Position numbers and translations under genes: made by a program. Positions 1 through 11,895 of a stretch of DNA of 64,000 bases are shown piece after piece (the stretch's first letter is position 1; each line of letters begins with the position of its first letter). Source of the DNA: Pseudoxanthomonas sp. Root65 (GTDB lineage: Bacteria > Pseudomonadota > Gammaproteobacteria > Xanthomonadales > Xanthomonadaceae); the NCBI RefSeq assembly GCF_001427635.1, contig NZ_LMHA01000001.1, forward strand, positions 1,585,132 to 1,649,131, read 5' to 3'. The notes under the pieces were generated by a model, which saw nothing but the letters and a program-made list of their open reading frames with translations, was not told the origin of the DNA and made no database searches.

Positions 1-582
1 GCCACGGCGGCGGAAGTGTTCGGCCGCAAGCTGGAAGACGTCACCGGCAACGAGCGCCGCGCCGCCAAGGCGATCAACTTCGGCCTCATGTATGGCATGA
101 GCGCATTCGGCCTGGCCCGGCAGCTGGGCATCGCGCGCGGCGAGGCGCAGGACTACATCGCGCTCTACTTCAGCCGTTATCCCGGCGTGCGCGACTACAT
201 GGAGCGTACCCGCCAGCAGGCGCGCGAGCTGGGCTACGTCGAGACCGTGTTCGGCCGCCGCCTGTACCTGGAGTACATCAACAAGGGTACGCAGGGCCAG
301 CGCGCGGGCGCCGAACGCGCGGCGATCAATGCCCCCATGCAGGGCACGGCGGCGGACATCATCAAGCGCGCGATGATCGGCGTGGACGCATGGCTGTCGG
401 CGCACCGCGAACGCGCGCTGATGATCCTGCAGGTGCACGACGAACTGGTGTTCGAGGCCGAGGCCGACTTCGTGCCGACCCTGCTGGAGGAAGCGACCGC
501 GCGGATGGCGGCGGCGGCACAACTCAGCGTTCCGCTGGTGGTCGACAGCGGGGTCGGGGACAACTGGGAAGAGGCCCACTGA
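1..582 (+). CDS. polA: DNA polymerase I, C-terminal part (5' end outside window)
   Basis: This is the last 193 residues of a family A DNA polymerase, which fills gaps in repair and replaces Okazaki primers in the cytoplasm. The reading frame is open from base 1, so the gene starts before the window. The O-helix of the fingers is visible, with the Arg19, Lys23, Phe27 and Tyr31 spacing of the nucleotide-binding face (numbering from base 1). Motif C of the palm follows as QVHDELVF, with His146, Asp147 and Glu148; Asp147 is the metal-binding aspartate. The stop codon is followed by a small RNA candidate. Identification is secure; whether the 5'-3' nuclease domain is present cannot be seen. Confidence 0.97.
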   Translation, partial: ATAAEVFGRKLEDVTGNERRAAKAINFGLMYGMSAFGLARQLGIARGEAQDYIALYFSRYPGVRDYMERTRQQARELGYVETVFGRRLYLEYINKGTQGQRAGAERAAINAPMQGTAADIIKRAMIGVDAWLSAHRERALMILQVHDELVFEAEADFVPTLLEEATARMAAAAQLSVPLVVDSGVGDNWEEAH

Positions 583-699
583 GCGGGGCTGAAAACGGTT
601 TCCCTTCCGGAACAATCGCTTGCGAAACGTTCGGGAAAATCCTGTCAGGTATATTTGTATACCGACGAGTTCAATAAAATGAATTGCCCCTGAATCTTA

Positions 700-713
700 C
701 GGTTTTTTAACCG
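700..713. repeat. Small perfect inverted repeat in the polA downstream region
   Basis: CGGTT (700-704) and AACCG (709-713) pair around a TTTT loop. It has no following T-run, so I do not call it a terminator. It lies in the unusually AT-rich stretch between polA and the small RNA and may be part of the polA 3' end or of an upstream regulatory region. Confidence 0.3.
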
Positions 714-756
714 GAATCTTCACGAACTATCCATGTGCGGAGTGGTCATATAGCCC

Positions 757-884
757 GTGACAGATGCAACGTCTGTCACTGATCTCTCCCATCCCCTGGA
801 GCGATCTCCCCCGGAGCGACGACCCCTCCCCAGGTCCCGCTCCCCTGGCCCCGCCGACCTCCCCCTGGTCTGCGGGGCTTTTTA
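757..884 (+). ncRNA. C-rich-loop small RNA candidate, sX13-like
   Basis: The 365-base gap between polA and the next gene holds a chain of hairpins ending in a rho-independent terminator. An 8-bp stem pairs 757-764 with 772-779. CTCC 786-789 can pair with GGAG 798-801, and CTCC 806-809 with GGAG 813-816. CCAGG 830-834 pairs with CCTGG 844-848. The terminator pairs 848-854 with 872-878 and carries an inner stem (856-859 with 867-870) capped by a C5 loop, followed by TTTTTA. Most loops expose runs of C. Xanthomonas sX13 is a known small RNA with C-rich loops; I infer this is a relative. A CATATA at 747-752 could be the -10 box. Size and start are estimates. Confidence 0.68.
848..884 (+). terminator. 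Rho-independent terminator of the small RNA
   Basis: Seven GC pairs (848-854 with 872-878) enclose a second four-pair stem and a C-rich loop; the hairpin is followed directly by TTTTTA. It faces the plus strand and ends the polA-proximal small RNA rather than polA itself. Confidence 0.8.
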
Positions 885-947
885 TTGCCTGTCGTGTGCC
901 ATACCCCGTGTGCGCTACCGTGCGCGCAGTCCTGACCGGGGTGAGCC

Positions 948-1460
948 ATGAGTGCGACGTTCGCCGAGATGTTCCAGCTGGCCATGCCGTGGTGGGCCTT
1001 CGTGCTGCGGGCCTGCGCGGTGTACTTCATCCTGCTGGCGATGATCCGGATGACGGGCAAGCGCACGATGGGGCAGTTCACCCCCTTCGACATGCTGCTG
1101 GTGGTGCTGCTCGGCAACGCCGTGCAGAACGCGCTGCTCGGCGCCGACACCTCGGTGGGCGGTGGCCTGCTGCTCGCGGCCACGCTGATCGCGTTGAACT
1201 GGACCGTCGGCCTGGTATCGGCACGCTCGCCGAAGGTGGAACGCTGGGTGGAAGGCGCGCCGGTCCTGCTGGCGCGCGACGGGCAGGTCTATCGCGACGT
1301 GCTGCGCCGCGAGCTGATCAGCCGCGAGGATTTCGAGAAAGCCATGCGCGAGGCGGGCTGCCTGGACATGGCCGACATACGCCTGGCCGTGCTGGAGAAC
1401 AACGGCCATATCACGGTGGTGGGCCGGAAGCCGGAGATCCCCGGTGTGGGAGCGACGTAA
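948..1460 (+). CDS. DUF421 (YetF/YcaP-like) membrane protein
   Basis: This is a 170-residue inner-membrane protein of the DUF421 family, whose biochemical role is not established. Three hydrophobic segments lie at about residues 13-30, 40-60 and 65-85. They are followed by the family's conserved soluble domain with the pattern VEGAPVLLARDGQV and an acidic helix ending near residue 150. The start is the ATG after a GGGGTGAG stretch. The last residues, GVGAT, and the TAA stop are encoded by one arm of a REP-like repeat, so the C-terminus seems to have been reset by the repeat. It is transcribed toward hemF. Family assignment is firm, function unknown. Confidence 0.88.
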   Translation: MSATFAEMFQLAMPWWAFVLRACAVYFILLAMIRMTGKRTMGQFTPFDMLLVVLLGNAVQNALLGADTSVGGGLLLAATLIALNWTVGLVSARSPKVERWVEGAPVLLARDGQVYRDVLRRELISREDFEKAMREAGCLDMADIRLAVLENNGHITVVGRKPEIPGVGAT

Positions 1461-1509
1461 GTCGCGATCGCGATCAAGGCAAACCTTCGCGACTTACGTC
1501 GCTCCCACA
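1445..1509. repeat. REP-like inverted pair (TGTGGGAGCGACGTAAGTCG family)
   Basis: Two copies of a palindromic unit face each other: TGTGGGAGCGACGTAAGTCG on the plus strand at 1445 and its complement ending at 1509, with about 19 bases between them. The same pair occurs at 20325-20391 and 58900-58991. The left arm supplies the stop codon of the DUF421 gene. Placed between convergent genes, the folded pair could act as a shared transcription barrier. Confidence 0.9.
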
Positions 1510-1518
1510 AAAACAAGC

Positions 1519-3028
<1,510 letters not shown>

Positions 3029-3031
3029 TGC

Positions 3032-5398
3032 TTACTTCAGGTTCTGCTCGAACAGCTTCAGCACGCGCTTGTACTCGTCCAGCCACGAGTCAGAGCGGGT
3101 GAAGCCATGGCGCTCCAGCGGATACGCCGCCAGTTCCCAGTTGTCCTTGCGCAGTTCGATCAGCTTCTGCGTCAGCACCACCGAATCCTTGAAGAACACG
3201 TTGTCGTCGATCATGCCGTGGGCGATGAGCAGGTGGTCCTGCAGGTCGGCGGCGTACTCGATCGGCGACGAGGTGCGGTAGGCCTCCGGGTCCAGCTCCG
3301 GCGTGTTGAGGATGTTGCTGGTGTACTCGTGGTTGTACTGGGTCCAGTCCACCACCGGACGCAACGCGGCGCCGGCCTTGAACGTGCCGGGTTCGCGGAA
3401 CAGCGCCATGAACGTCATGAAGCCGCCGTAGCTGCCGCCGTAGATGCCGGCGCGGTCGCGGTCGCCCTGCTTCTGCTCGACCAGCCAGTCCAGGCCGTCC
3501 AGGTAATCCTCAAGTTCGGGATGGCCCATGTTGCGGTAGATCGCGGTGCGCCAGTCGCGGCCGTAACCCTCGCTGGCGCGGTAGTCCAGGTCGAGCACGA
3601 TGTAGCCGCGCTCCACCAGCAGGTGGTGGAACATCTGCTCGCGGAAGTAGTTGGGATAGCGCGCGGTGACGTTCTGCAGGTAACCCGCGCCGTGCACGAA
3701 CATCACGATGGGATAGCGCTTGCCCGGTTCCATCGTCTTCGGGCCGTAGTACTTGCCCCACACCACGCCGGCGCCGTGCTTCGACGGCACCTGCACGTAC
3801 TGCGGTTCGATCCACTCGCGCGCCTTGAACGCGGCCGTGCGGGTGTCGGTCAGTGGCCTGGCCTGGCCGCCGTCCATGCCGACGACCGACAGCTGGGCGG
3901 GCGTGTAGCTGCGCGAATGGCGGACCAGCAACTGGCGACCATCGGGCGACGCGCTGAAGCCCTCGACACCGTCCAGAGCCGTGACCTCGCTGACTTGGTT
4001 GGCCGCAAGGTCCAGCCTGCAGACTTCGTAGTCGCCCGGCCAGTCGCGGTTGCACAGGAACAGGAAGCCGTTGCCGTCAGGCGCGATTTCCGGTTCGGAA
4101 ACCTCCCACTTGCCGGTCGTGCGGGCGCGGAACTTCTCCGTGCCGCTGGCGGTGTACAGGTGCGAATAGCCTGATTCTTCGGATAGCAGCCACAGCGTCC
4201 GGTTGTCCGGCAGCCAGCCGAACTCGTTGAAGCTCCAGTTGATCCACGCCTCATCGGTCAGGCGATGGCGTGGCTGCAGCCTGGCGCCTGGCAGGTCGAC
4301 GGTGGCGATCCAGCGATCCTTGTTGTCCACGGCGTGGACCTGCACGGCGACCTGGTTGCCATCGTTCGTCCACGCCACCGCGTCGCCGTCGCGACCGCCT
4401 TCCACACGCACGTCGCGGTTGCCCTTCAGCGGCTCCTTGCCGGCGGCCTTGCGCAGCGATGCGAGCGGGTCCCGGTCGATGCCGGGCAGCGGGTCGAACG
4501 CGAGCGGCTTGACGCTGCCGTCGGCCAGGTCCACGCGCCACAGGGCGTGCGGCAACGGCGCATTGCGGCCCACCCGGGTGCGGACGTCCTGGAATTCCTC
4601 GTAGCCGGATTCGGTGACGTACAGCGGCATCTTGCCGCCCTGTCCGGCATCGGCGCCCTTCTTGCGCGTCACCACCAGCAGCCAGCGGCCGTTCGGCGAC
4701 AGCGAACTGGATTCGATCTCGACCTCGGTGCCCAGGTAGATCGGCGTCGGTGCGCGGGTGGGGTCGGCCTTGCGCCAGGCGTCCGCCTGCTTCTGCGCGG
4801 CCTCGCGCTGGGCGCGGTCGTCGGCCAGCGTGCGCAGGGTGCGCAGCTGCTGCTCGCGCAGCGCGTCGGCCTTCGGCGGGGCCAGCGGATCGCGTTCGGC
4901 CTTGAGCTCGGCCACCGTCGACGTGCCGCTGCCGGCGGTCCAGCGGTACCAGCGTGTCCCGGTGCGCCAGAGCACCGCGCCGTCACGGGCGAAGCGCGCC
5001 TGCTGTTCGGCCTCGTTGGTGCGGGTGACCTGGGTCAGCGCGCCGTTGCGCAGGTCGCGTACGAACAGGTCGCCGTTGCGCGTCAGCAGCATGCGCTGGC
5101 GGGTGGCGTCGTAGACCCGGCCGGCCGCATCCAGTCCTGCGCGCTGGTCATCGCCGACGCGGCGTGCGGCGCCGCCATCGAGCGATTGCTCGAACGTGTC
5201 GCGCACCTGGCTGGCATCGCGCTTGAGTTCGTACTGCACCTGCCTGCCGTCCCACGTCCACCAGGCGCGTTCGACCGGCGGCCCGATCCAGTCCGGTTCC
5301 GCCATGGCCTGTTCGATCGTCAGCGGCGCGGACGTCTGGGCGTGCGCCGGGGCGGCGAGGGCGAGCGGCAGCAACAAGGCGAGCAGGGCGGGGCGCAT
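3032..5398 (-). CDS. Secreted S9 family peptidase (DPP IV-like)
   Basis: A 788-residue exported serine peptidase related to dipeptidyl peptidase IV and acylaminoacyl peptidases. The chosen ATG gives a clear signal peptide, [20 protein letters not shown], with AHA-Q cleavage; a longer frame reaches 5539 but has no signal. The N-terminal half should be a beta-propeller and the C-terminal third the alpha/beta-hydrolase. The catalytic triad is visible as Ser656 in GGSYGG, Asp731 in IDDN and His764 in ERHGF. It probably acts in the periplasm on proline-containing peptides. The membrane protein downstream may be co-transcribed. Substrate class is inferred from the family. Confidence 0.93.
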   Translation of the reverse strand: MRPALLALLLPLALAAPAHAQTSAPLTIEQAMAEPDWIGPPVERAWWTWDGRQVQYELKRDASQVRDTFEQSLDGGAARRVGDDQRAGLDAAGRVYDATRQRMLLTRNGDLFVRDLRNGALTQVTRTNEAEQQARFARDGAVLWRTGTRWYRWTAGSGTSTVAELKAERDPLAPPKADALREQQLRTLRTLADDRAQREAAQKQADAWRKADPTRAPTPIYLGTEVEIESSSLSPNGRWLLVVTRKKGADAGQGGKMPLYVTESGYEEFQDVRTRVGRNAPLPHALWRVDLADGSVKPLAFDPLPGIDRDPLASLRKAAGKEPLKGNRDVRVEGGRDGDAVAWTNDGNQVAVQVHAVDNKDRWIATVDLPGARLQPRHRLTDEAWINWSFNEFGWLPDNRTLWLLSEESGYSHLYTASGTEKFRARTTGKWEVSEPEIAPDGNGFLFLCNRDWPGDYEVCRLDLAANQVSEVTALDGVEGFSASPDGRQLLVRHSRSYTPAQLSVVGMDGGQARPLTDTRTAAFKAREWIEPQYVQVPSKHGAGVVWGKYYGPKTMEPGKRYPIVMFVHGAGYLQNVTARYPNYFREQMFHHLLVERGYIVLDLDYRASEGYGRDWRTAIYRNMGHPELEDYLDGLDWLVEQKQGDRDRAGIYGGSYGGFMTFMALFREPGTFKAGAALRPVVDWTQYNHEYTSNILNTPELDPEAYRTSSPIEYAADLQDHLLIAHGMIDDNVFFKDSVVLTQKLIELRKDNWELAAYPLERHGFTRSDSWLDEYKRVLKLFEQNLK

Positions 5399-5561
5399 CG
5401 GGCATCCGTTAGTGCGAGGTGAAGAGCCCAAGATTACCAGTCCCGTCGCGCGGTTCCGGCCGCCGATGGTCATGCACCGGCGTGAACGCGTGCGGGTTTC
5501 GCGCCTATCGCATTTCCCGCACAATCCCCGCTTGTCCACACGCGGGGCGCGACACGCGCGG

Positions 5562-5819
5562 ATGCAAGCCTACGTCTACAAGAGCCAGCGCAAGGCCGAC
5601 ACGTTCGTCTACCTGGCGAAGCGCGATGATTTCACCCTCGTGCCGGAGCCGCTGCGCAGCCAGTTGGGCGAGTTGTCGTTCGTGCTGGAAGTGGCCCTGA
5701 CGCCCGACCGCAAGCTGGCGCGCGAGGATGCCGCCGTCGTCCGCGAAAACCTCGCGGCACGCGGCTTCCATGTGCAGTTCCCGCCGCCGCTCGATCCCCG
5801 CGTCCGTCCCGATGCCTGA
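5562..5819 (+). CDS. ycgL: YcgL domain protein
   Basis: An 85-residue small cytoplasmic protein of the YcgL family, function unknown. It begins [19 protein letters not shown], the family's typical N-terminus, and contains the [11 protein letters not shown] segment. The frame extends further upstream, but homologues start at this Met. Its last eight bases overlap the start of the ankyrin gene, so translation of the two is likely coupled. Confidence 0.93.
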   Translation: MQAYVYKSQRKADTFVYLAKRDDFTLVPEPLRSQLGELSFVLEVALTPDRKLAREDAAVVRENLAARGFHVQFPPPLDPRVRPDA

Positions 5820-8800
5820 GTCGCGCCTGCAGACCCGCCCGATCGCCGTCGCCGCCGTCCTGGCCGGCATGCTGCTGGCTGCCGGTGGCGGCTGGGTCGG
5901 CGGCGTGCTCGCGGCGCTCGCCGCCTGCCTGGCGCAACCGGCGGTCGCGCTGGGCGTGTCGTGGTTGCGCGGCACGCGGGTGCTGGCGCCCGCCCGTGCG
6001 TGGCGCGAAGACCTGCCCGCCTTGCTGCTGGCCTGGGCGGTCGCGTTTGCCGGCAGCGCCGCGCTGCTGGCCTGGCCGCTGGCCTCGTTGCGCGACAGCG
6101 GCAGCCTGCCGGCGGCACTGGGCGTCAGTGCGGTGGTCGGTGCGGTGATCGTGGGGCTGTGGCGGACCTGGCCGCTGTGGCACGGGCTGGAACGCGATGG
6201 CGGCGCACTGTCCGCACACTGGCGTGGCCTGGTCGAACGCGACTTCCATGCCTGGCGCGGCCTCGCCGTGGCGAGCCTGCTGGCGCTCGCGGTCGGCGGC
6301 GGACTCTGCCTGGCCTGGCCCGGCCTGCTGCCCGAGGCGGCGCGTGCCGGCACGGCGGTAGCCTATGCGCTGCTGCTGCCCGTGCTGCACTGGGGCGTGC
6401 AGCGCCTCGACGGTGCGGGCGTGCTGCCGGTGGTCGAGATGCCGGACCACCGCGAGGACGACGCCTTCGCAGTGCCCGCCAGTGAGGCGGTCGTCGAGGG
6501 GTTCGATCTGGAACAGGCCCTGTTCGATGCCGCCCGTTCCGGTCGCGTGGACCGCGCGCTGGAACTGATCGAAGCCGGCGCGGACCCGTATGCGCTGCCG
6601 GCCGAAAGCGCGCGCGACCAGCGCAGCCTCGGCGCACTGGCGGCGGTGCTGCCCGACCTGCGCCTGCTGCGCACGCTGATCGCGCACGGCGTCGACCTCA
6701 ACCATGCGCATGCCGGCGTCACCCCGCTGCTCGCGGCCACGCGCGACAGCTGGCATGGCCGGCCCGACGCCGTCACCACGCTGCTGGCCAACGGTGCCGA
6801 CCCGCGCATCGCCGATGCCGAGGGCAACACGCCGCTGCACCATGCTGCCCGCAGCTCCGATCCCGGCGTGGTCGCCCTGCTGCGCGACGCCGCGGCGGAA
6901 CTGGATGCGCTGAACCACGACGGCCTCACCCCGCTGGGCGTGGCCTGTGTGGCCGGCAACTGGCGACTGGCGAAGTTCCTGCTCGAGCGCGGTGCGCGGC
7001 CCGATCCGCAGGGCGGGCAACCGGTGCTGCTGGCGGCGGCCTCCACCGAAGAAGACGACCCCGCCGGCGTCCAGTTGCTGCTCAAGCACAAGGCCAAGGT
7101 GGATGCGCGCGATGCGCAGCGCCGCAGCGCCCTGCATGAGGCTGCATTCGCCGGCCATGCCGACATCGCCACCACGCTGTTGGCCGCCGGCGCCGACGTG
7201 CACGCCCGCGACGGCCAGCAGCGCACGCCGTGGCTGGATGCCGCGCGCGGTGCGCGCCTGGCGGTGCTGGAAAAGCTGGCCGACGCAGGCGCCGACCGCC
7301 ATGCCGTGGACAGCGACCGCCGCAACGCGCTGATGCTGGCCTGCACGGCCGAACAGGCCTCGCCTGTCGTCGTGCGCCGCCTGCTGGAGTGGGGCGTGGA
7401 TCCCGCGTCGGCCGACACGCAGGGCCGTCGCGCGGTCGATGTCGCCGCCGAAGCCGGACGCTGGGCGTTGGTCTCCGCACTGGACCCGGGCTACGCGCTG
7501 CCGACCGCGGTGGCGACCGCCGAAGACGAAACACCGGCCGACCGTGCCCCTGCCGCGTTGCTGCGCGAAGGTCTGGCGAGCGGGCAGTTCGATGGCCTGG
7601 ATGCCCTGGCGCGACTGAGCTCGCGCGAGGAACTCGGCGCGCTGCTGCACGACAGGGAAATGCACCGGCCGGCACCGCTGGCATGGCTGTTGCGCCAGGG
7701 CGCCGACCCGGACAGCCGCGATGCGCAGGGCGACACGGTGCTGTTCGCCCTGCTCGCACAGGGACCGGCCGGGCAACCGGCGCTGGCCACGCTGCTGGCA
7801 CGCGGCGCCTCGCCGGCGGGCGCGGGCGGACTGGCCCGCTTCATGGCGGCCTGCGCGGCGGACGACCAGGCGGCGCGGACGTTGGAATCCTGTGCGCTGG
7901 ACCTGCTGGAACGCGGCGCCGATCCGTTCGCGCCTTCTACGCAGGGCGATCCGGCGCTGTCGCTGGCGGTACGGCTGGGATGGCAACGTCTGCTCGACCG
8001 CCTGCTCGACCTCGGCGTGGATCGCGAGGCGCGCGACAGCCATGGCATGACGGCGCTGCACCTGGCGGCCGTGCTCGGCCGCGAGGCCGCGCTGAAGCAG
8101 TTGATCGCGAAGGGCGCCTCGCCGGATGCGCGCGCCGCCGACGGCCAGACGCCGCTGGGCGTCGCGCTGGCGTGCGGTCGTCGCGACCTGGCCGACTGGC
8201 TCGACTGGCGCGTCTGGTCGCTGCCACGGCGCGCGCTGCGCCCGGCCGACCTGCCGGCGGCCGCGATGGCTGGCGACCGCGATGCCGTGCGCCGGTTGCT
8301 CGACCTAGGTTTCGATGTCGATTCCCCGGACGCGCAGGGCTGCACGGCGCTGCTGCGCGCGGCCGGCGGCGGTGCCGCCACGACCGTCGAACTGCTGCTG
8401 GCGCGTGGTGCCGATCCGCAGCGGGCCGCCAACACCGGCGCAACTCCGCTGTCGGCGGCGGTGAGCATGCGCCAGGTCGAGATCGTCGGTGCGCTGCTGG
8501 CGGCCGGTGCCGACATCGAACATCGCCTGCCCGGTGGCGTCACCGTGCTGATGCTGGCGGCGGCGCTCGGCCTGCCGGAAATCGCCGCCCGCCTGATCAC
8601 CGCCGGCGCCAACGTGCAGGCCGGCGATGCGCAGGGGCTCACGCCGCTGCACTGCGCGGCGCTCTACGGCTTCACCGCGCGCGAGAAGCCGCGGCTGCTA
8701 GCGCTGCTGGACACGCTGCTGCTGTCCGGCGCGGAATCCGAACAGGTCGCCGCCGGCGCGGTGACGCCGCTGCTGCTGCTGTTGGGCGCGCGTGCAGAAC

Positions 8801-9108
8801 CCGGCACCGCCTGCGACGAGGAGGTCGTGCTGGCCGGCCTGGAGCGCCTGCTCGATGAAGACGTATCGCTGGACGTGCAGGATCCGCGCGGCTTCGGGCC
8901 GTTGCACCTGGCGGCACTGCATGGCCTGCTGCGCGTGGTCAGCCGCCTGCTGCGGGCCGGCGCCGATCCGGAACTGCGCGATACCTTGAACCGCACGCCG
9001 CGCGAGATCGCGGTGATGCGCGGCTTCATCGACGTCGCGGCCGAGTTCGTGCCGGCCACGCCGGGCGCGGGCGCGTCGATGGCGCGCTTCCTGCGCGACC
9101 GCGGCTAG
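5812..9108 (+). CDS. Large membrane-anchored ankyrin repeat protein
   Basis: A 1098-residue protein with a hydrophobic N-terminal third of the first 210 residues, probably four or five membrane segments near residues 12-45, 65-90, 100-120 and 150-195, followed by a long series of ankyrin repeats. The repeats are easy to see as recurring G-A-D-P/N turns after LL..GA and TPLH..A motifs, interrupted by a degenerate stretch near residues 560-640. Ankyrin arrays bind proteins; partner and role are unknown. I chose the ATG overlapping the ycgL stop because the repeats and membrane segments begin after it. The 3' end overlaps the antiporter gene by four bases in convergent orientation. Confidence 0.9.
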   Translation: MPESRLQTRPIAVAAVLAGMLLAAGGGWVGGVLAALAACLAQPAVALGVSWLRGTRVLAPARAWREDLPALLLAWAVAFAGSAALLAWPLASLRDSGSLPAALGVSAVVGAVIVGLWRTWPLWHGLERDGGALSAHWRGLVERDFHAWRGLAVASLLALAVGGGLCLAWPGLLPEAARAGTAVAYALLLPVLHWGVQRLDGAGVLPVVEMPDHREDDAFAVPASEAVVEGFDLEQALFDAARSGRVDRALELIEAGADPYALPAESARDQRSLGALAAVLPDLRLLRTLIAHGVDLNHAHAGVTPLLAATRDSWHGRPDAVTTLLANGADPRIADAEGNTPLHHAARSSDPGVVALLRDAAAELDALNHDGLTPLGVACVAGNWRLAKFLLERGARPDPQGGQPVLLAAASTEEDDPAGVQLLLKHKAKVDARDAQRRSALHEAAFAGHADIATTLLAAGADVHARDGQQRTPWLDAARGARLAVLEKLADAGADRHAVDSDRRNALMLACTAEQASPVVVRRLLEWGVDPASADTQGRRAVDVAAEAGRWALVSALDPGYALPTAVATAEDETPADRAPAALLREGLASGQFDGLDALARLSSREELGALLHDREMHRPAPLAWLLRQGADPDSRDAQGDTVLFALLAQGPAGQPALATLLARGASPAGAGGLARFMAACAADDQAARTLESCALDLLERGADPFAPSTQGDPALSLAVRLGWQRLLDRLLDLGVDREARDSHGMTALHLAAVLGREAALKQLIAKGASPDARAADGQTPLGVALACGRRDLADWLDWRVWSLPRRALRPADLPAAAMAGDRDAVRRLLDLGFDVDSPDAQGCTALLRAAGGGAATTVELLLARGADPQRAANTGATPLSAAVSMRQVEIVGALLAAGADIEHRLPGGVTVLMLAAALGLPEIAARLITAGANVQAGDAQGLTPLHCAALYGFTAREKPRLLALLDTLLLSGAESEQVAAGAVTPLLLLLGARAEPGTACDEEVVLAGLERLLDEDVSLDVQDPRGFGPLHLAALHGLLRVVSRLLRAGADPELRDTLNRTPREIAVMRGFIDVAAEFVPATPGAGASMARFLRDRG

Positions 9109-10898
9109 CGCGCGGGCGGCAAGTCCTCGCCGGTCGCGTCGGCTTCCAGCAACTTCTCCAGATCGCCGACCGCATCGCGCGCGGTCTGGATCACCGCCCC
9201 GTCGTCGTCGTAGACCAGGTACTGCGCCCGCAACAGCTTCTCGTCGTGCTGGCGGAAACGGCGGGTGTGCTCGGCGGCTGTTTCCGGCGGCAGGCCCAGC
9301 TCCACCAGCACCTGCTGGGCCATCTCCAGGCTGGATCCCAGCGTCTCGCGATAGGCCTCCGCGCTGAGATCCATCAACCGCCACGCATGCTGGCGGTTGC
9401 GCGCACGCGCCAGCACGCGCGCCTCCGGATACATGCGGCGGATCAGACGCGTCGCCTTGATGTTGGTGTCCGGCTCGTCCATCGCGATGACGAACACCTT
9501 CACGTGCTGCGCGCCGGCCGCCCTCAGCAGGTCCGGTCGCGTCGGGTCGCCGTAGTACAGCCGGATGTTGCCGAACCGCCGCAGCGTGTCGACGGTGTCC
9601 GGGCTGTGCTCCAGCGCGACGAACGGAATGCGCTGCGCGGTCAGCAGGCGCGCGACGATCTGGCCGAACCGGCCCATGCCCGCGATCAGCACCTGCGGCT
9701 GTTCGTCCGGGATCTCGTCGTACTGGCGCGTCGAGGCGGTCGGACGCTTCACCCCGGCCAGCACGTGATGCAGGCCGAGCAGCAGCAGCGGCGTCAGCGC
9801 CATCGACAGGCCGACGATGGCGGTCAGCTGGTTGCGCAACTCGACCCCCATGAGTTGCACCCGCGCTGCTTCGCTGAAGACCACGAACGCGAACTCGCCG
9901 CCCAGCCACAACGTGCCCGCCAGCATCAGCGCACCGCGCGGATCCAGCCGGCCCGGCCAGCGTCCCACGCCGAACAGCAGCGCGAACTTCACCGTCAGCA
10001 GGGTCAGCACGCCGGCCGCGATCAGCTCGGGTTGCGCCGCCACCGCATCCAGGTCGATGTCCATGCCGACGGCGATGAAGAACAGGCCAAGTGCCAGGCC
10101 CTTGAACGGGTCGATCTGCGATTCCAGTTCGTGGCGGAATTCCGAATCCGACAGCAGCACGCCGGCGAGGAACGCGCCCAGGCCCGCACTCAGGCCGGCC
10201 AACTGCATGAACCAGGCGATGCCCAGCACCACCAGCAGCGCGGTGGCGGTGAACACCTCCGGCATGCGCGTGCGCGCGACGACGCGGAACAGGTGCCGCA
10301 GCACCAGCCGGCCGCCCAGGATCACCACGGTGATCGCACCGACGGCATGGAACACCATCGTCCAGGTGAGCGTCTCGTTCTTGGCGCCACCGAGCAGCGG
10401 AATGGCGGCCAGCAGCGGGATCGCCACCAGGTCCTGGAACAGCAGGATCGCGAAGCCGAGGCGGCCGTGCTCGCTGGTCAGTTCCTTGCGCTCGGACAGC
10501 AACTGCAGGCTGACCGCGGTGGACGACAACGCCAGGCCCAGGCCGATCACCAGCGCCGTCTTCCAGTGGTGTTCGAACGCCATCGCCAGGCCGCCCAGCA
10601 GCAGCGCACTCAACAGCACCTGCAACCCGCCCGCGCCGAACACCGGCTTGCGCATCACCCGCAGCCGCGACGGCGACAGTTCCAGGCCGATGACGAACAG
10701 CATCATCACCACGCCGATCTCGGCGGCGTTGAGGATGCGGTCCGCATCCCGCACCAGCGCCAGCCCGTCCGGCCCCAGCACCACGCCGGCCACCAGATAG
10801 GCCAGCACCGCGCCCAAGCCGAAGCGCTTGAACACCGGCACCGCGATCACCGCGGCCAGCAGGAACACCAGCGCCAACTCCAGACCACTACCGTGCAT
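9105..10898 (-). CDS. KefB/KefC-type monovalent cation:proton antiporter (CPA2)
   Basis: A 597-residue inner-membrane transporter of the CPA2 family. About twelve membrane helices fill the first 390 residues, with the family's signature ...VGMDIDL and LSSTAVSLQLL segments. A TrkA-N/RCK nucleotide-binding domain follows, with a Rossmann motif GMGRFG near residue 410 and ALEHSP after it. Length and order match KefB/KefC glutathione-gated potassium efflux systems, which protect cells from electrophiles. No KefF/KefG ancillary oxidoreductase gene is adjacent, so gating by glutathione adducts is uncertain. Confidence 0.92.
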   Translation of the reverse strand: MHGSGLELALVFLLAAVIAVPVFKRFGLGAVLAYLVAGVVLGPDGLALVRDADRILNAAEIGVVMMLFVIGLELSPSRLRVMRKPVFGAGGLQVLLSALLLGGLAMAFEHHWKTALVIGLGLALSSTAVSLQLLSERKELTSEHGRLGFAILLFQDLVAIPLLAAIPLLGGAKNETLTWTMVFHAVGAITVVILGGRLVLRHLFRVVARTRMPEVFTATALLVVLGIAWFMQLAGLSAGLGAFLAGVLLSDSEFRHELESQIDPFKGLALGLFFIAVGMDIDLDAVAAQPELIAAGVLTLLTVKFALLFGVGRWPGRLDPRGALMLAGTLWLGGEFAFVVFSEAARVQLMGVELRNQLTAIVGLSMALTPLLLLGLHHVLAGVKRPTASTRQYDEIPDEQPQVLIAGMGRFGQIVARLLTAQRIPFVALEHSPDTVDTLRRFGNIRLYYGDPTRPDLLRAAGAQHVKVFVIAMDEPDTNIKATRLIRRMYPEARVLARARNRQHAWRLMDLSAEAYRETLGSSLEMAQQVLVELGLPPETAAEHTRRFRQHDEKLLRAQYLVYDDDGAVIQTARDAVGDLEKLLEADATGEDLPPAR

Positions 10899-10970
10899 GC
10901 ATCACCTCGTGGCGATAGTATGCGGGCGACCGGGCCGGAGCGGCCCTCTTCCAGGGATCGAGGAGGACAC

Positions 10971-11837
10971 ATGAAGCAACGCGCTGCGTGGATGCTGTGC
11001 TGGCTGGCGGTGATGCTGGCCTGGGCGCCGGCAGTATCGGCACAGGGGCCGGGCGGCGTGCGCAAGCAGGTGGAAGCCAGCATGCGGGTGACCGGAGCGA
11101 TCACCATCGCCACGGACGGCAGCGTCGAGGCGGTCGATCTGGATACGCCGGAGAAACTGCCGAAGGGTATCGCCGCGTTCGTCGGCCAGAACATCGCGGG
11201 CTGGCGCTTCGAGCCCGTCGTGGTCGACGGCGTGCCGCATCGCGCGCTGACCCGGGTGAGTGCACTGCTGGTCGGCAAGACGATCGGTGGCGGTCAGATG
11301 TCCGTCTCCATCCGAGGCGCCGACTTCAGCGACGACACGGTCCTGCCGGAAGCCGAGCGCATCGCGGCCCGCCAGATGAAGCCGCCGGGGTATCCGACCA
11401 GCGCCGCGGAGGAGGGCGTGCAGGGCACGGTGTACCTACTGGTCAAGGTCGCGCGCGACGGCACCGTCGGCGACGTCTCCACCGAACAGGTCAACCTGCG
11501 CTTCGTGGCCAGCGAGCCGCAGATGAACCGTCACCGCGACCGCCTGGCCCGTGCCGCGATGGCTGCGGCGCGCGGTTGGACGTTCGCGCCGCCGACCGCG
11601 GGCGAGCAGGCATCGCAGCCGCACTGGATCGTCCGCGTGCCGGTCGATTTCAACTTCACCGGCCTGCTGCCCTACGGCGAGTGGCAGGTCTATGTGCCCG
11701 GCCCGCGGACGCGACCCGACTGGGCGCCCGACGAAGACGCCCCCGGCTTCTCGCCCGATGCGCTGGCCGAGGGCGGCATCCGTCTGGCGGGTGGCCATCG
11801 TGGCCCGAAGTTGCTGACGCCGCTGGATGGGGCGTGA
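10971..11837 (+). CDS. Periplasmic TonB_C-like protein, first of a tandem pair
   Basis: A 288-residue exported protein. The ATG follows GAGGAGGA and opens a signal peptide ending WAPAVSA-Q. It lacks the membrane anchor and proline-rich spacer of true TonB. The C-terminal half has the TonB_C pattern, with PPGYP, GVQGTVYLLVKVARDGTV and WTFAPP; the N-terminal half has a similar but degenerate pattern with GAITI, DGSVEAVDL and WRFEPVVVDG. The likely reading is two TonB_C-like folds in one soluble periplasmic protein. The next gene is a paralogue, and two further relatives lie at 29.6-31.1 kb. Function unknown; energy coupling is unlikely without an anchor. Confidence 0.82.
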   Translation: MKQRAAWMLCWLAVMLAWAPAVSAQGPGGVRKQVEASMRVTGAITIATDGSVEAVDLDTPEKLPKGIAAFVGQNIAGWRFEPVVVDGVPHRALTRVSALLVGKTIGGGQMSVSIRGADFSDDTVLPEAERIAARQMKPPGYPTSAAEEGVQGTVYLLVKVARDGTVGDVSTEQVNLRFVASEPQMNRHRDRLARAAMAAARGWTFAPPTAGEQASQPHWIVRVPVDFNFTGLLPYGEWQVYVPGPRTRPDWAPDEDAPGFSPDALAEGGIRLAGGHRGPKLLTPLDGA

Positions 11838-11895
11838 CCTACGTAGTGGGTTGTGTGAAGAACGGAATGTCCGAAAAGACGAAAGGAGAAAAACG

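Noticed and set aside
700..713. Terminator of polA
   Set aside because: Five-pair stem with a T loop but no following T-run.
4265..5422. Long plus-strand frame opposite the S9 peptidase
   Set aside because: Shadow of a high-GC gene: it has Ala/Arg/Gly-rich composition, no domain, and the minus strand shows signal peptide and triad.
5632..8061. 809-residue minus-strand frame opposite the ankyrin gene
   Set aside because: Antisense open frame caused by GC bias; only the plus strand shows ankyrin repeats.
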